64,000 nt of DNA from Thalassotalea marina (GTDB lineage Bacteria; Pseudomonadota; Gammaproteobacteria; Enterobacterales; Alteromonadaceae), in NCBI RefSeq assembly GCF_014656435.1, contig NZ_BNCK01000008.1, positions 124,001 through 188,000 on the forward strand. Direction: 5' to 3'. A model generated the notes under the pieces. That model ran no database searches. It saw only the letters and a list, made by a program, of their open reading frames with translations, and was not told the DNA's origin. The position numbers were made by a program, and so were the translations under genes. Positions 16,054 to 24,975 of the stretch are shown here, in pieces. Numbering within the stretch: position 1 is the stretch's first letter; the number at the start of each line of letters is the position of its first letter.

Positions 16054-19000
16054 TGCAATACGCTGAATTATTTTGCCAAAGTAACTTTTCGTTTTTACAA
16101 GGGGCATCACATCCTGAAGAATTAGCGATCCAAGCTAACTTTTTAGGCTATCAAGCCATTGCCATTACGGATGAATGTTCAGTCGCTGGTGTGGTGCGAG
16201 CACATAGCGCAATAAAAGAACATGAGCTGGCGATTAAGCTTATTGTTGGCAGTATGTTTTGGCTTAATGATGAATTACAGGTGATTTTATTGTGCCCACA
16301 CCGCAAGGCATATGCCGAGCTTTGTCGTGTTATCACCAATGCAAGAAGACGTAGCGAAAAAGGTGATTACGCCTTACAAGAATGGGATTTAATGTCGGTC
16401 AAACATTGTTTTGTTATTTGGCTACCAACAGGGAATGTAAGTGATGAGCACTGGGGGCTGTGGTTAACCAAGTACCATAGGCCTCGTTTATGGCTAGGTA
16501 TGCAGCGGCGTTTATTGCATAACGATCAAACTTATATTCAGCATAATGTTGCGTTAGCTAAACAGTTTGAATTACCTATTTGTGCCTGTGGCGGTGTATT
16601 GTTTCATCATGCTAATCGCTTAGAGTTACAGCACACTCTCACGGCGATTAAAGCTGGAGTGCCGATTGCTGATTTAGGACATCAGCGTTTATCTAATGCT
16701 GAACGAACGCTACGCTCAACAACAAAGTTGAGTAAGTTATTTAAGCATGAGTGGTTAATGCAAGCTTGTTATATTGCTAGCCAATGCACCTTTAATTTAG
16801 CTGAACTTAAGTACGAATATCCCGCAGAGTTAGTCCCTAACCATAAAACGCCAATAGCGCATTTACGAGAGCTAGTGGCAAAAGGTATTAACATTCGTTT
16901 TCCTGACGGCATACCAAGTGACATTGAACGCACGATTGAAAAAGAGCTGACTCTGATAGAAGAGTTGAATTACCCCTATTATTTTCTCACCATTCACGAT
17001 GTGGTGATGTTTGCTAAACAGCAAGGCATTTTGTATCAGGGTAGAGGCTCAGCGGCAAACTCTATCGTGTGTTACTGCTTAGAAATCACTTCGGTAGATC
17101 CTCGGCAAATTAATGTATTGTTTGAGCGTTTTATCAGTAAAGAGCGTGATGAACCACCTGATATCGATGTAGATTTTGAACATGAACGTCGCGAAGAGGT
17201 TATTCAGTATATCTATCAAAAATATGGTAGAGAACGTACTGCAATTGCTGCAACGGTGATCAGCTATCGTTTAAAAAGCGCGATACGTGAAGTGGGTAAA
17301 GCGCTGGGCATCAATATCACCCAGTTAGAGTTTTTTATTAAAAACATTAACCGCCGCGACCGAGGGCTTGATTGGCAATCGCAAGTGGTGGAATTAGGGT
17401 TAAATCCTGACTCGAGCAAAGGCCAACAGTTTATTCATTTAGTGAATGAAATAAAGGGCTTTCCACGGCACTTATCTCAACATGTTGGCGGCTTTGTGAT
17501 TTCAGCAGGCGCTTTGTATGAATTGGTGCCAGTAGAAAACGCCAGTATGCCAGAACGTACCGTTATTCAGTGGGATAAAGACGATTTAGAATCGCTAGGC
17601 TTATTAAAAGTTGATGTTTTAGCCTTGGGCATGTTAAGTGCCATTCGTAAATGCTTTACTTTGGTAGAGCAGCACTATCAACGTGAATTGAGTATTGCCT
17701 CAATTACCCGCTTACAAGGCGACCCTGATGTCTACGCTATGATCCAACAAGCAGATACCGTTGGTTTGTTTCAAATAGAATCTCGCGCTCAAATGAGCAT
17801 GTTACCTCGTCTGAAACCTAAGTGTTATTATGACTTAGTCATTCAAATTGCTATTGTGCGCCCTGGGCCAATACAAGGGGATATGGTACATCCTTTTTTA
17901 AAAAGGCGAGACGGCCTTGAGCCTGTTGAATATCCGTCAGAGGAAGTTAAAAGCGTGCTTGAGCGCACCTTAGGTGTCCCTATTTTTCAGGAGCAGGTGA
18001 TTAAACTTGCCATGGTAGCTGCTGGCTTTACAGGCGGTGAGGCCGATCAGCTAAGACGCGCGATGGCCAGTTGGAAAAAAAACGGCAAGCTCATGCAGTT
18101 TAAAACCAAGTTGATCAACGGCATGCAGGCGCGTGGTTATCAGGTAGCGTTTGCTGAACAAATATTTAATCAAATATTAGGTTTTGGCGAATATGGTTTT
18201 CCAGAGAGCCATTCGGCGTCTTTTGCCGTATTAGCTTATGTGTCAGCATGGCTTAAGTATTATTATCCAGCGTTGTTTTATACTTCGTTATTAAATAGTT
18301 TACCTATGGGGTTTTATTCCCCGTCACAACTGATACAAGACGCTAAACGGCATGACATTAAGGTGTTACCTGTGTGTGTGAATGAATCATACTATGATCA
18401 TCAAGTGGTTGATGATGAAGGTAATAAAGCGATACGACTAGGTTTACGCATTATTAATGGCTTTGCCCAGCAGGCGGCTAAACAATTATTACAGCAGAGG
18501 CCCAAGCAAGGTTTTGAGTCAGTGAATCAGGTAAAACAACTCGGTCTTAACCGCTATGCCATGGAACAGTTGGCCAGTGCCGATGCCTTTCATCGCATTG
18601 CAGGTAATCGCTACCAAACACGTTGGAAAATTATGGATACAGAGCAAAATATGCCGTTGTTTGCCGTTCATGAAGGGCAGCAAGAGGCATTTTATTTTGC
18701 GCCAAGTGATATTGATACCCTGAGTGAAGATTACGCCTCAACGGGGTTATCGTTAAATAAACACCCGATCACCTTGCTTGATGAAGCGGGCAAGTTAACC
18801 AAGTTTACACGTATGACAGAATTAAAAGATAAAGCACACAAATCATTGGTCACTGTGGTCGGTGTTGTGACCGGAAAACAAGCGCCAGGTACTGCCTCTG
18901 GCGTAACGTTTATGACCTTAGAAGACGATACCGGCAATATCAATGTCGTGGTATGGTCGGCAACCTCTAGAGCGCAAAAACAGCCTTACATGACAGCTAA

Positions 19001-19124
19001 AATTTTAAAAGTAAAAGGTATGTTAGAGCGCGAAGGGGAAGTGACACATGTGATCGCTGGTAAATTGATTGACTTAACAGACGAACTGGCTACCTTAAAA
19101 ACAACATCACGGGATTTTCATTAA
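16053..19124 (+). CDS. dnaE2: Error-prone DNA polymerase DnaE2 (ImuC)
   Basis: The 1,023-residue C-family polymerase has an N-terminal PHP domain (YAELFCQSNFSFLQGASHPEEL), palm aspartates in PPDIDVDFEHERREE near residue 370, FPRHLSQHVGGFVIS, GLFQIESRAQMSMLPRL and a C-terminal OB domain with TFMTLEDDTGNINVVVW. NMPLF near residue 865 may be a clamp-binding motif. It carries out the mutagenic lesion bypass of the SOS response. ATG 16053 is chosen because it overlaps the imuB stop (TGATG). The stop overlaps the next gene by one base. Confidence 0.96.
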   Translation: MQYAELFCQSNFSFLQGASHPEELAIQANFLGYQAIAITDECSVAGVVRAHSAIKEHELAIKLIVGSMFWLNDELQVILLCPHRKAYAELCRVITNARRRSEKGDYALQEWDLMSVKHCFVIWLPTGNVSDEHWGLWLTKYHRPRLWLGMQRRLLHNDQTYIQHNVALAKQFELPICACGGVLFHHANRLELQHTLTAIKAGVPIADLGHQRLSNAERTLRSTTKLSKLFKHEWLMQACYIASQCTFNLAELKYEYPAELVPNHKTPIAHLRELVAKGINIRFPDGIPSDIERTIEKELTLIEELNYPYYFLTIHDVVMFAKQQGILYQGRGSAANSIVCYCLEITSVDPRQINVLFERFISKERDEPPDIDVDFEHERREEVIQYIYQKYGRERTAIAATVISYRLKSAIREVGKALGINITQLEFFIKNINRRDRGLDWQSQVVELGLNPDSSKGQQFIHLVNEIKGFPRHLSQHVGGFVISAGALYELVPVENASMPERTVIQWDKDDLESLGLLKVDVLALGMLSAIRKCFTLVEQHYQRELSIASITRLQGDPDVYAMIQQADTVGLFQIESRAQMSMLPRLKPKCYYDLVIQIAIVRPGPIQGDMVHPFLKRRDGLEPVEYPSEEVKSVLERTLGVPIFQEQVIKLAMVAAGFTGGEADQLRRAMASWKKNGKLMQFKTKLINGMQARGYQVAFAEQIFNQILGFGEYGFPESHSASFAVLAYVSAWLKYYYPALFYTSLLNSLPMGFYSPSQLIQDAKRHDIKVLPVCVNESYYDHQVVDDEGNKAIRLGLRIINGFAQQAAKQLLQQRPKQGFESVNQVKQLGLNRYAMEQLASADAFHRIAGNRYQTRWKIMDTEQNMPLFAVHEGQQEAFYFAPSDIDTLSEDYASTGLSLNKHPITLLDEAGKLTKFTRMTELKDKAHKSLVTVVGVVTGKQAPGTASGVTFMTLEDDTGNINVVVWSATSRAQKQPYMTAKILKVKGMLEREGEVTHVIAGKLIDLTDELATLKTTSRDFH

Positions 19125-19525
19125 TGTTTAATCGACGCAGTAATCACAGAAAAAACAGACCGTATTCCATTAAAAAAACGGGTATAAAAGATGAAAATAT
19201 CGATAGGCAAATCATCGCCATTCATCGCGCCATTGCCGAAAAGCTACTCGCTGATCATTCGCTTGCTGTGCAAGTGAAAGAAAAGTTAGAACAACAGCGA
19301 GAAGAAAAAACCATACGTTACAGCCACTACATTAACTGGATCAGTATATTAGAGCTCATTGACCAACCAGAGGTATTTTTGCAGGGGATGACAGAAGATA
19401 CACCCTACATGCGTAAAATCAGACGCAAAACGCCATTTGTTGGCATTTTAACAGAAGAAGAACGCCAAGCGGCGATTGAAAAAGACGCGCTAGGTGTCAT
19501 CGACTCTGTCAGTGTATTGTTGTAA
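19124..19525 (+). CDS. Hypothetical fourth gene of the imuA-imuB-dnaE2 operon
   Basis: A 133-residue soluble protein begins at ATG 19124, sharing one base with the dnaE2 stop (TAATG). The N-terminus is very basic (MFNRRSNHRKNRPYSIKK), followed by helices (IDRQIIAIHRAIAEKLLADHS, VKEKLEQQREEKTIRY) and a conserved-looking block HYINWISILELIDQP, TEDTPYMRKIRRKTPFVGILTEEERQ. No enzyme motif is visible. The basic start and tight coupling suggest a partner acting on nucleic acid in the SOS mutasome, but I know of no assigned function; it may instead be an independent gene that merely shares the transcript. Confidence 0.82.
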   Translation: MFNRRSNHRKNRPYSIKKTGIKDENIDRQIIAIHRAIAEKLLADHSLAVQVKEKLEQQREEKTIRYSHYINWISILELIDQPEVFLQGMTEDTPYMRKIRRKTPFVGILTEEERQAAIEKDALGVIDSVSVLL

Positions 19526-19558
19526 TTTATTGTAATTAAATCGCGCTTTAACATACTA

Positions 19559-19604
19559 ATACCAATGCATTACACAATTGACTAAAGATTTAATGCCATT
19601 GGTG
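19559..19604. repeat. Inverted repeat with ATACCAAT core after the SOS operon
   Basis: ACCAATGCATTA near 19561 is repeated inverted as TAATGCCATTGGT near 19592, with one bulged base. It sits 35 bases after the last SOS gene and could act as transcript end or stabiliser. No T run follows, so it is not a textbook terminator. Confidence 0.4.
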
Positions 19605-19698
19605 CAAAAATGTTGGATACAAAGATATATGTTACTACTTAGTTTGTTACCTTATTTTTTCTAGATTCTTTTCCTAAATAACAAAAGTGAGCTGATAA

Positions 19699-19896
19699 AT
19701 GCTTAAATCATCGTTAAATAACGACTCATATTACATCGTCATTGGGGCGATATTTTTTATGTTTTTACTTTTTAATTTTCTTGAATCTTTTACTAGCTCT
19801 GCTCAAGTTGAAGAAAATACTCGTTTAGCTACGCAGCAATGCGGAGAAGGTAATATAAAGTCTGTTTCTACCGAATCTTTCACCTGCAAAAATTAA
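19699..19896 (+). CDS. Small single-pass membrane protein
   Basis: The frame encodes 65 residues with one membrane helix (IVIGAIFFMFLLFNFL, residues 12-28) followed by a polar tail containing two cysteines (TQQCGEG, SFTCKN) that would face the periplasm and could form a disulfide. ATG 19699 follows GTGAG at a suitable distance. It is the first of three small membrane-protein genes running to 20728. No family is recognised. Confidence 0.55.
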   Translation: MLKSSLNNDSYYIVIGAIFFMFLLFNFLESFTSSAQVEENTRLATQQCGEGNIKSVSTESFTCKN

Positions 19897-19953
19897 AGGC
19901 GCTTTAATTGAGCCATTTATAAAACTTATAATAATGAAAAAGGATTGAAGTTT

Positions 19954-20334
19954 ATGACAACAGAAAACAACAGTGAAAAACAAGAAAGTACTGATGTTAC
20001 TGAGTTAAATAAAGCAAAAAATGAAACTGTGACCACTGAATTACATTTTGATTTATTAAAACAATATGCTTGGTTTTCGTCTGCCGTGATCGGCGCACTA
20101 ATTATTCTAATTCAGTTAAAAGTGATTGAAATAGGACAAGATGTATATATTTCTATAGGACTATTAAGTTTGTCTATTATTTTTTCACTTACAGGGCAAG
20201 ATTATCTTGTTGATTCATTACTAAAAGGAAAAAGTATTTACCAAATGTCTAAAATGTTGAAGTTTTTTAGAGGACTTTCTATGGGATGTCTTGGATTTGG
20301 ATCAGGTTACTTTTTTGCAGGCATTTTTTTATAG
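19954..20334 (+). CDS. Small membrane protein of unknown family
   Basis: The 126-residue protein has a polar N-terminus rich in Glu, Asn, Lys and Thr (about 35 residues), then helices WFSSAVIGALIILIQLKVI, VYISIGLLSLSIIFSL and a C-terminal GLSMGCLGFGSGYFFAGIFL. ATG 19954 follows AAAAGGA nine bases upstream; a TTG at 19945 is also in frame. It lies between two other small membrane genes on the same strand, with spacing that permits one transcript. No domain is recognised. Confidence 0.65.
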   Translation: MTTENNSEKQESTDVTELNKAKNETVTTELHFDLLKQYAWFSSAVIGALIILIQLKVIEIGQDVYISIGLLSLSIIFSLTGQDYLVDSLLKGKSIYQMSKMLKFFRGLSMGCLGFGSGYFFAGIFL

Positions 20335-20410
20335 AGAATAAAAGAAACAACTGTTTAGCATTACAAATGTTTCGATACAACACTATAACTTCTATAGGTG
20401 GGATTAAATA

Positions 20411-20728
20411 ATGGATAATCAATACAAGATATCAGGACTTGCCTTTACCTTATATGGCGCACTATCAACGATAGTCTTTTTAGCTATTTATATTTTTGGC
20501 GGCATAACACTATCTGATACCAGTAAACTTCCTTTGCTCGTTTTATTGATGATAAACATTATGTTGGCAGTCAACTTTCTATGTTTCTTATGTGGTATCT
20601 ATTTATTAAAACAAAATAAAACCGTGCATTCCATTGCAATGCCGCTCTCGGTTATTTTGTTGTTGAGCATTCCTTTTGGCACCATAGTTGGGAGCCTTTA
20701 TTTAATAGAAAGATTTAGAAAAGTTTAA
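20411..20728 (+). CDS. Small three-helix membrane protein
   Basis: This 105-residue protein has three predicted membrane helices: FTLYGALSTIVFLAIYIFG, LLVLLMINIMLAVNFLCFLCGIYLL and IAMPLSVILLLSIPFGTIVGSLYLI, with a basic C-terminal end (ERFRKV). The composition looks like a stress-linked or uncharacterised inner-membrane protein (DUF-type). AGGTGGG lies upstream of ATG 20411. A terminator-like hairpin follows at 20739. No specific function can be supported. Confidence 0.68.
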   Translation: MDNQYKISGLAFTLYGALSTIVFLAIYIFGGITLSDTSKLPLLVLLMINIMLAVNFLCFLCGIYLLKQNKTVHSIAMPLSVILLLSIPFGTIVGSLYLIERFRKV

Positions 20729-20738
20729 ATATTGTTCG

Positions 20739-20773
20739 TCGGCTGCTAGAAATTATATAGCCGCCGAAATTTT
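20739..20773 (+). terminator. Terminator-like hairpin after the membrane gene
   Basis: TCGGCTGCT (20739-20747) pairs with AGCCGCCGA (20759-20767) with one mismatch, followed by AATTTT. It lies 10 bases after the stop of the gene at 20411. Confidence 0.6.
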
Positions 20774-20904
20774 AACTGTTATTCATTTAAAGGTATTTGA
20801 AGAACCAACCCTGCTGTTGATATCAACTTGTACTCTGCCATTATGGCTAAATACAAACACACTATCGCGCTCTATTGTCATGCTATTTAGTACATCCTCT
20901 ATGA

Positions 20905-20964
20905 TCAAATATTATCGGTGATATACCGAGAGCAGTCGTATCGATAGCGTTAAATGAGCAATAA
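20905..20964 (+). pseudogene. Remnant: C-terminal tail of a lost gene
   Basis: Nineteen sense codons (SNIIGDIPRAVVSIALNEQ) end in TAA that lies in the stem of a strong hairpin. The frame is closed by TGA just upstream and has no start. The peptide-like composition and the terminator point to the end of a gene whose body was deleted. The source family is not recognised. The rest of 20729-21247 contains only a terminator-like hairpin (20739), two very short frames (20783-20881 on the minus strand, 21055-21159) and AT-rich sequence. Confidence 0.35.
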
Positions 20965-20994
20965 CCACAACCAAGTAACATTGTGGTTATTGCT
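20957..20994 (+). terminator. Strong hairpin following the gene remnant
   Basis: AGCAATAACCACAA (20957-20970) pairs perfectly with TTGTGGTTATTGCT (20981-20994), a 14-bp stem with a 10-base loop, then TTCTTC. No intact gene precedes it on the + strand. Confidence 0.6.
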
Positions 20995-21054
20995 TTCTTC
21001 AATTAGCAGTATTTCTTATACAAACTTGAGGCTAAATAATAAGTTTTGCAGCGT

Positions 21055-21159
21055 ATGGTAACTAAAGTAAAAAATAAAAATATTAAAGAGTGTGTTCTCA
21101 TAATCTTATTGGTAACTGCTTGTTCAAATGCACTGTTAAGAGTCAATTTTCGTTCTTAA
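21055..21159 (+). CDS. Possible micro-lipoprotein or remnant
   Basis: A 34-residue frame reads like a lipoprotein signal: a basic start (MVTKVKNKNIKE), a hydrophobic core (CVLIILLVTAC) with VTAC as lipobox, then SNALLRVNFRS and TAA. There is no clear ribosome site. It could be a very small entericidin-like lipoprotein or the 5' end of a deleted lipoprotein gene. Evidence is limited to the signal-like composition. Confidence 0.25.
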   Translation: MVTKVKNKNIKECVLIILLVTACSNALLRVNFRS

Positions 21160-21247
21160 AATTGAAATGAAAAAGGCTAAAAAATCGAATTTTGTTCTGT
21201 TGTGATGATTGTTAAGCTATGTCTAAATAAACCAACAGAGTAGAAAA

Positions 21248-22081
21248 ATGAACGTCATTAACGTGATTAAAAGTATGGCAACCAGTGATGGAGACGGTGT
21301 TAAAATATCACGAGTTGCTGATTTCTCAGGGCAACACCTTGACCCTTTTTTAATGATTGATGAGTTAAAGTCTGACGATCAAGCCGATTTTATTGGTGGC
21401 TTCCCGCCTCATCCTCACCGTGGTATTGAAACCTTTACCTACATGATCAAAGGTGGCTTTGAACATAAAGATCAATTAGGTAACCGAAAAGTGATTTCAT
21501 CAGGCGATGTACAATGGATGAGTACTGGCTATGGTGTAGTTCACTCTGAAATGCCGGTGGCAACAGAAGAGGGGATGCATGGCTTTCAAATATGGGTCAA
21601 TATGCCAGCCAAAGATAAGCTGCGTCCAGCAATTTATCAAGACTCCGTCGATACCCCTTTGCCAGTTCAGGTTAATGAATTCGGTGCGCAGTTAAAAGCA
21701 CTGGCAGGACAGTGGCAATTTGCAGGTAAAACAGTCACCTCCCCGTTAACCCAACTTTCGGCAAATGCGGCAATTGCAGATCTAACCTTGCCTAAAAACA
21801 GTTCTGCCACGCTTGATTGTCAGCTTAATGAACAAATTTTAGTGTATGTGCATACTGGTCAAGTTAATGGCTTTAGCGCGGGTCAACTACTGGTTATTGA
21901 ACCAAGGTCTATACTTGAGCTTTCGGCTCAAGAGGAAGCAGGAATGCTTATTTTTACAGGCAGTAGAATTAACGAGCAAGTTGCACATATGGGACCGTTT
22001 GTCATGAATACTCAAGCAGAGCTAAGGCAAGCCATTGATGATTATCGGGCAGGAAAATTTGGCGAAATTCCAGTAGGTTAA
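21248..22081 (+). CDS. Pirin family protein
   Basis: The 277-residue bicupin has the pirin signature: HLDPFLMIDELKS, GFPPHPHRGIETFTYMIKG with metal-binding histidines, and WMSTGYGVVHSEMP carrying the remaining histidine. The C-terminal pirin domain (SATLDCQLNEQILVYVHTG) is present. Bacterial pirins bind iron, and some (YhhW) oxidise quercetin. The next gene, thirteen bases downstream, is a glutathionyl-hydroquinone reductase, so the operon may handle quinones or flavonoids; this link is inferred from the order. Confidence 0.93.
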   Translation: MNVINVIKSMATSDGDGVKISRVADFSGQHLDPFLMIDELKSDDQADFIGGFPPHPHRGIETFTYMIKGGFEHKDQLGNRKVISSGDVQWMSTGYGVVHSEMPVATEEGMHGFQIWVNMPAKDKLRPAIYQDSVDTPLPVQVNEFGAQLKALAGQWQFAGKTVTSPLTQLSANAAIADLTLPKNSSATLDCQLNEQILVYVHTGQVNGFSAGQLLVIEPRSILELSAQEEAGMLIFTGSRINEQVAHMGPFVMNTQAELRQAIDDYRAGKFGEIPVG

Positions 22082-22094
22082 TAAGGAGAATAAC

Positions 22095-23072
22095 ATGGGG
22101 TTATTGGTAGAAGGTAAGTGGCAAGATAAATGGTACGACACAAAAAAAAGTGACGGAAAGTTTGAACGTGAGCAAGCGCAACTACGTCATTGGGTAACGA
22201 AAGATGGCGAAGCTGGACTAACTGGCAATAGCGGCTTTAAAGCGGAATCTGGGCGTTATCATTTGTATGTGTCATTGGCTTGTCCATGGGCACATCGAAC
22301 ATTAATTTTTAGGAAACTAAAGGGGCTGGAAAAGCATATTTCTGTCTCAGTTGTTAGCCCTGATATGATGGAAAATGGTTGGACTTTTGATACCAATAAT
22401 CACAGCTCAGGTGATCATCTGTTTGATAGTCAATACATGTATCAGGTGTATTTGAAAAACAATGAAAATTACACTGGACGAGTGACTGTGCCTGTACTTT
22501 GGGATAAACAGCAACAGTGTATTGTAAATAATGAGTCGGCAGAAATTATTCGTATGTTTAACTCGGCGTTTAATGATATTACGGGCAATCAAAAAGACTT
22601 TTATCCAGCTCATTTACGTGAAGAGATTGATGAGTTAAATGCTTTTATTTACGACCATATCAATAATGGCGTTTACAAAACTGGTTTTGCAACATCACAA
22701 ACAGCATACCAAGACGCTTACGACAAATTATTTGATGCCTTAGATGAGATTAATGCTCGATTAGCAGGCAAGAGATATTTAATGGGTGATGTAGTTACCG
22801 AAGCTGACTGGCGATTATTTACGACGTTAATTCGTTTTGATGCAGTGTATGTTGGACACTTTAAATGTAATAAAAAGCCTATAGAGCAATTTAGCCAATT
22901 AGCTGACTACGTGCGTGATTTATATCAAATTGCCGGCGTTGCCGAAACAGTCGACTTTTACCATATTAAGCGCCATTACTATTTTAGCCATACCATGATA
23001 AATCCTACTCAGGTTGTGCCAAAAGGTCCTGCGATAGACTATTCAACACCACACTTTAGGGAAGAAGTTTAA
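22095..23072 (+). CDS. Glutathionyl-hydroquinone reductase (xi-class GST)
   Basis: This 325-residue protein belongs to the YqjG/PcpF group: the catalytic cysteine is Cys63 in SLACPWAHR, followed by VVSPDMMENGWTFD, then a thioredoxin-fold cis-proline region (GRVTVPVLWD) and helical C-terminal domain with GDVVTEADWRLFTTLIRFD. It reduces glutathionyl-hydroquinones to free hydroquinones. The number and context of the cysteine equal those I recall for E. coli YqjG. It starts behind AAGGAG, in operon with pirin. A LysR regulator follows at 23210. Confidence 0.93.
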   Translation: MGLLVEGKWQDKWYDTKKSDGKFEREQAQLRHWVTKDGEAGLTGNSGFKAESGRYHLYVSLACPWAHRTLIFRKLKGLEKHISVSVVSPDMMENGWTFDTNNHSSGDHLFDSQYMYQVYLKNNENYTGRVTVPVLWDKQQQCIVNNESAEIIRMFNSAFNDITGNQKDFYPAHLREEIDELNAFIYDHINNGVYKTGFATSQTAYQDAYDKLFDALDEINARLAGKRYLMGDVVTEADWRLFTTLIRFDAVYVGHFKCNKKPIEQFSQLADYVRDLYQIAGVAETVDFYHIKRHYYFSHTMINPTQVVPKGPAIDYSTPHFREEV

Positions 23073-23209
23073 TGTAGGCAGTTATTGCTATGTGATGTGA
23101 TTTTTAATTCTTCTAATTCTTTTTTGTAGAATACTGTAAGATAAAAATCTATTTTTTATTCTGCTTAGGCGATTGATACCGTTTTTCTAAGCTTATAAAA
23201 GGAAATGGC

Positions 23210-24118
23210 ATGTTAAAAATCACATTAGAGCAGTGGCGCATGTTTAAAGCTGTTGTTGATTTTGGTGGCTTTAACCAGGCATCTGCTGGTGTTCACAAGA
23301 GTCAGTCGAGTATCCACAATGCGGTGCAAAAAATTGAACATGCACTTGATGTTAAGCTTTTTCGTATCGAAGGGCGAAAAACACTACTTACCGAAGCGGG
23401 TAAATTGATGTTAAGACGTGTTGATTCCCTGCTTGACGAGGCAGCAAGGGTAGAGGCGGTTGGTATCACTTTGGCAGAGGGTGTAGAGTCTAGGCTTAGA
23501 ATTGCTGTAGATGAGATCTTTCCACAACATTTGTTGTATAAAGTGTTGGATAAAGTATCGGGTGAGTTTCCGCTATTACATATTGAATTGATTGAGTCTG
23601 TATTAAGTGGCTCAACAGAACTGTTAGAAAATGCCGAAGTGGACATCGCAATTTCTCCTTTCCCTGTTAGCGGTATGTTTAGTGAGGAGCTTTGTGATAT
23701 TGAGTTTCTTGGCGTGGCGAGTCCCGATCATTTACTGCATAGTTCAGAAAAAACAATAAGCTTTGAACAGTTAAAATCACATCGCCAAATTGTCGTAAGA
23801 GATTCTGCTCATGGAAAAAATCACGATCAAGGTTGGTTAGACGCTGAGCAACGTTGGACAGTGAGCCACATGAAGACTTCAATAGAAATGATCAAAAGTG
23901 GATTTGGTTTTGCGTGGTTACCCGTACCATTAATTGAACACGAACTATTAACCGGCAAACTAAAACCTTTAACGCTTAATAATGGGTTAAAGCGAACTGC
24001 AAAATTGCACTTATTATTTGATGATGGTGATTTGCTTGGCCCAGCCGCGAGAACGTTTCTCGGTGAATTACGCTACCAGTGTATGTATTTAGCCACGTCT
24101 GACGAAACGTTAAAATAA
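23210..24118 (+). CDS. LysR family transcriptional regulator
   Basis: The 302-residue protein has a LysR helix-turn-helix: WRMFKAVVDFGGFNQASAGVHKSQSSIHNAVQKIEHALDVKLFRIEGRKTLLTEAG, with recognition helix KSQSSIHNAVQKIE, and an effector-binding domain of two lobes (RLRIAVDEIFPQ, VDIAISPFPV, SGFGFAWLPVPLI). It begins behind AAAGGAAATGGC. A VOC gene follows 13 bases later. It could control the pirin/GHR operon upstream or the VOC gene downstream; no operator was identified with certainty. Confidence 0.93.
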   Translation: MLKITLEQWRMFKAVVDFGGFNQASAGVHKSQSSIHNAVQKIEHALDVKLFRIEGRKTLLTEAGKLMLRRVDSLLDEAARVEAVGITLAEGVESRLRIAVDEIFPQHLLYKVLDKVSGEFPLLHIELIESVLSGSTELLENAEVDIAISPFPVSGMFSEELCDIEFLGVASPDHLLHSSEKTISFEQLKSHRQIVVRDSAHGKNHDQGWLDAEQRWTVSHMKTSIEMIKSGFGFAWLPVPLIEHELLTGKLKPLTLNNGLKRTAKLHLLFDDGDLLGPAARTFLGELRYQCMYLATSDETLK

Positions 24119-24131
24119 AATAGGAAGGAAA

Positions 24132-24542
24132 ATGATACGTTCACGATTTCATTTGGCGTTCAACGTTAACGATATTGAATCAACACGCAAATTTTATATA
24201 GATATTTTAGGTTGCCAAGCAGGGCAAAGTACCGATGAGTGGCTAGACTTTAATTTTTTTGGTCATCAAGTGTCTGCTCATGTTGGCGTTATTGCTGCTA
24301 CAACGCAAGGTCAAGTTGATGATTTAACTGTACCGACGCCGCATTTTGGTTGTTTGTTAACTGAGCAAGACTTTAGCGCGCTGATCGCGAGCATAGATGA
24401 AAATAACCTTCCATACATGTATGCGCCACAAATAAGGTATGCTGGCAAAAAATATGAACAAAAAAACTTCTTTATAAAAGATTTTTCAGGCAATGTGCTT
24501 GAATTTAAGTGTTATAAACACGACGATGCCGTGTTTATGTAA
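24132..24542 (+). CDS. VOC superfamily (glyoxalase/dioxygenase-like) protein
   Basis: The 136-residue protein starts RSRFHLAFNVNDIESTRKFYIDILGCQ, the typical first beta-alpha-beta-beta-beta unit with a metal-ligand histidine, and ends FFIKDFSGNVLEFKCYKHDD with the glutamate of the second unit. It is likely a metal-dependent isomerase, lyase or binding protein; the substrate is unknown. It follows the LysR gene so closely (13 bases) that they share a transcript. Confidence 0.87.
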   Translation: MIRSRFHLAFNVNDIESTRKFYIDILGCQAGQSTDEWLDFNFFGHQVSAHVGVIAATTQGQVDDLTVPTPHFGCLLTEQDFSALIASIDENNLPYMYAPQIRYAGKKYEQKNFFIKDFSGNVLEFKCYKHDDAVFM

Positions 24543-24587
24543 ACGAGTGAAATAAAACGTTAGTACATTTTGAATTTATTAAAAATA

Positions 24588-24869
24588 TCAGCTGCCTAAC
24601 GTAGTAAAAACGCCAACAGCAAGCTCAAGCCAAATGTATATAAACAACAAAAATAGACCAGCACCTACTAATACTCGTTTATTTTTAGGGACTCGGCGAG
24701 AGCTAAAGACAAATAAACTGGAAAAGCCAAAAATTAGTAATCCCATGACAATATAGTCAAAAATTTTCCAGTCAACTTCAGCAGTAATTTGTGAAGCGGT
24801 AAACGGAATAAGTAACAGCCCACAGGTTGCTAAAGCAAGTAAAATGTATATGTTGTTTATTGAGCGCAT
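24588..24869 (-). CDS. Small membrane protein, three helices
   Basis: The 93-residue frame has three membrane helices (IYILLALATCGLLLIPFTA, IFDYIVMGLLIFGFSSLFVFS, VLVGAGLFLLFIYIWLELAVGVF) with a basic loop SRRVPKNKRV that by the positive-inside rule faces the cytoplasm. The start ATG 24869 follows GGAGAACGACA. It resembles small uncharacterised inner-membrane proteins of marine bacteria. No function is claimed. Confidence 0.75.
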   Translation of the reverse strand: MRSINNIYILLALATCGLLLIPFTASQITAEVDWKIFDYIVMGLLIFGFSSLFVFSSRRVPKNKRVLVGAGLFLLFIYIWLELAVGVFTTLGS

Positions 24870-24975
24870 TGTCGTTCTCCTATTTAAAGATCAATATAGC
24901 ACGTGATGAACTATTGTGTAGAGCAAATAAAATAAACGTCCATGTCTATTGATTTTGGTTCATACGCCAAAACGG

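Noticed and set aside
20783-20881. 32-residue frame on the minus strand (MTIERDSVFVFSHNGRV...)
   Set aside because: No ribosome site at the right distance, no homologue recognised; kept only as part of the decay-zone finding.
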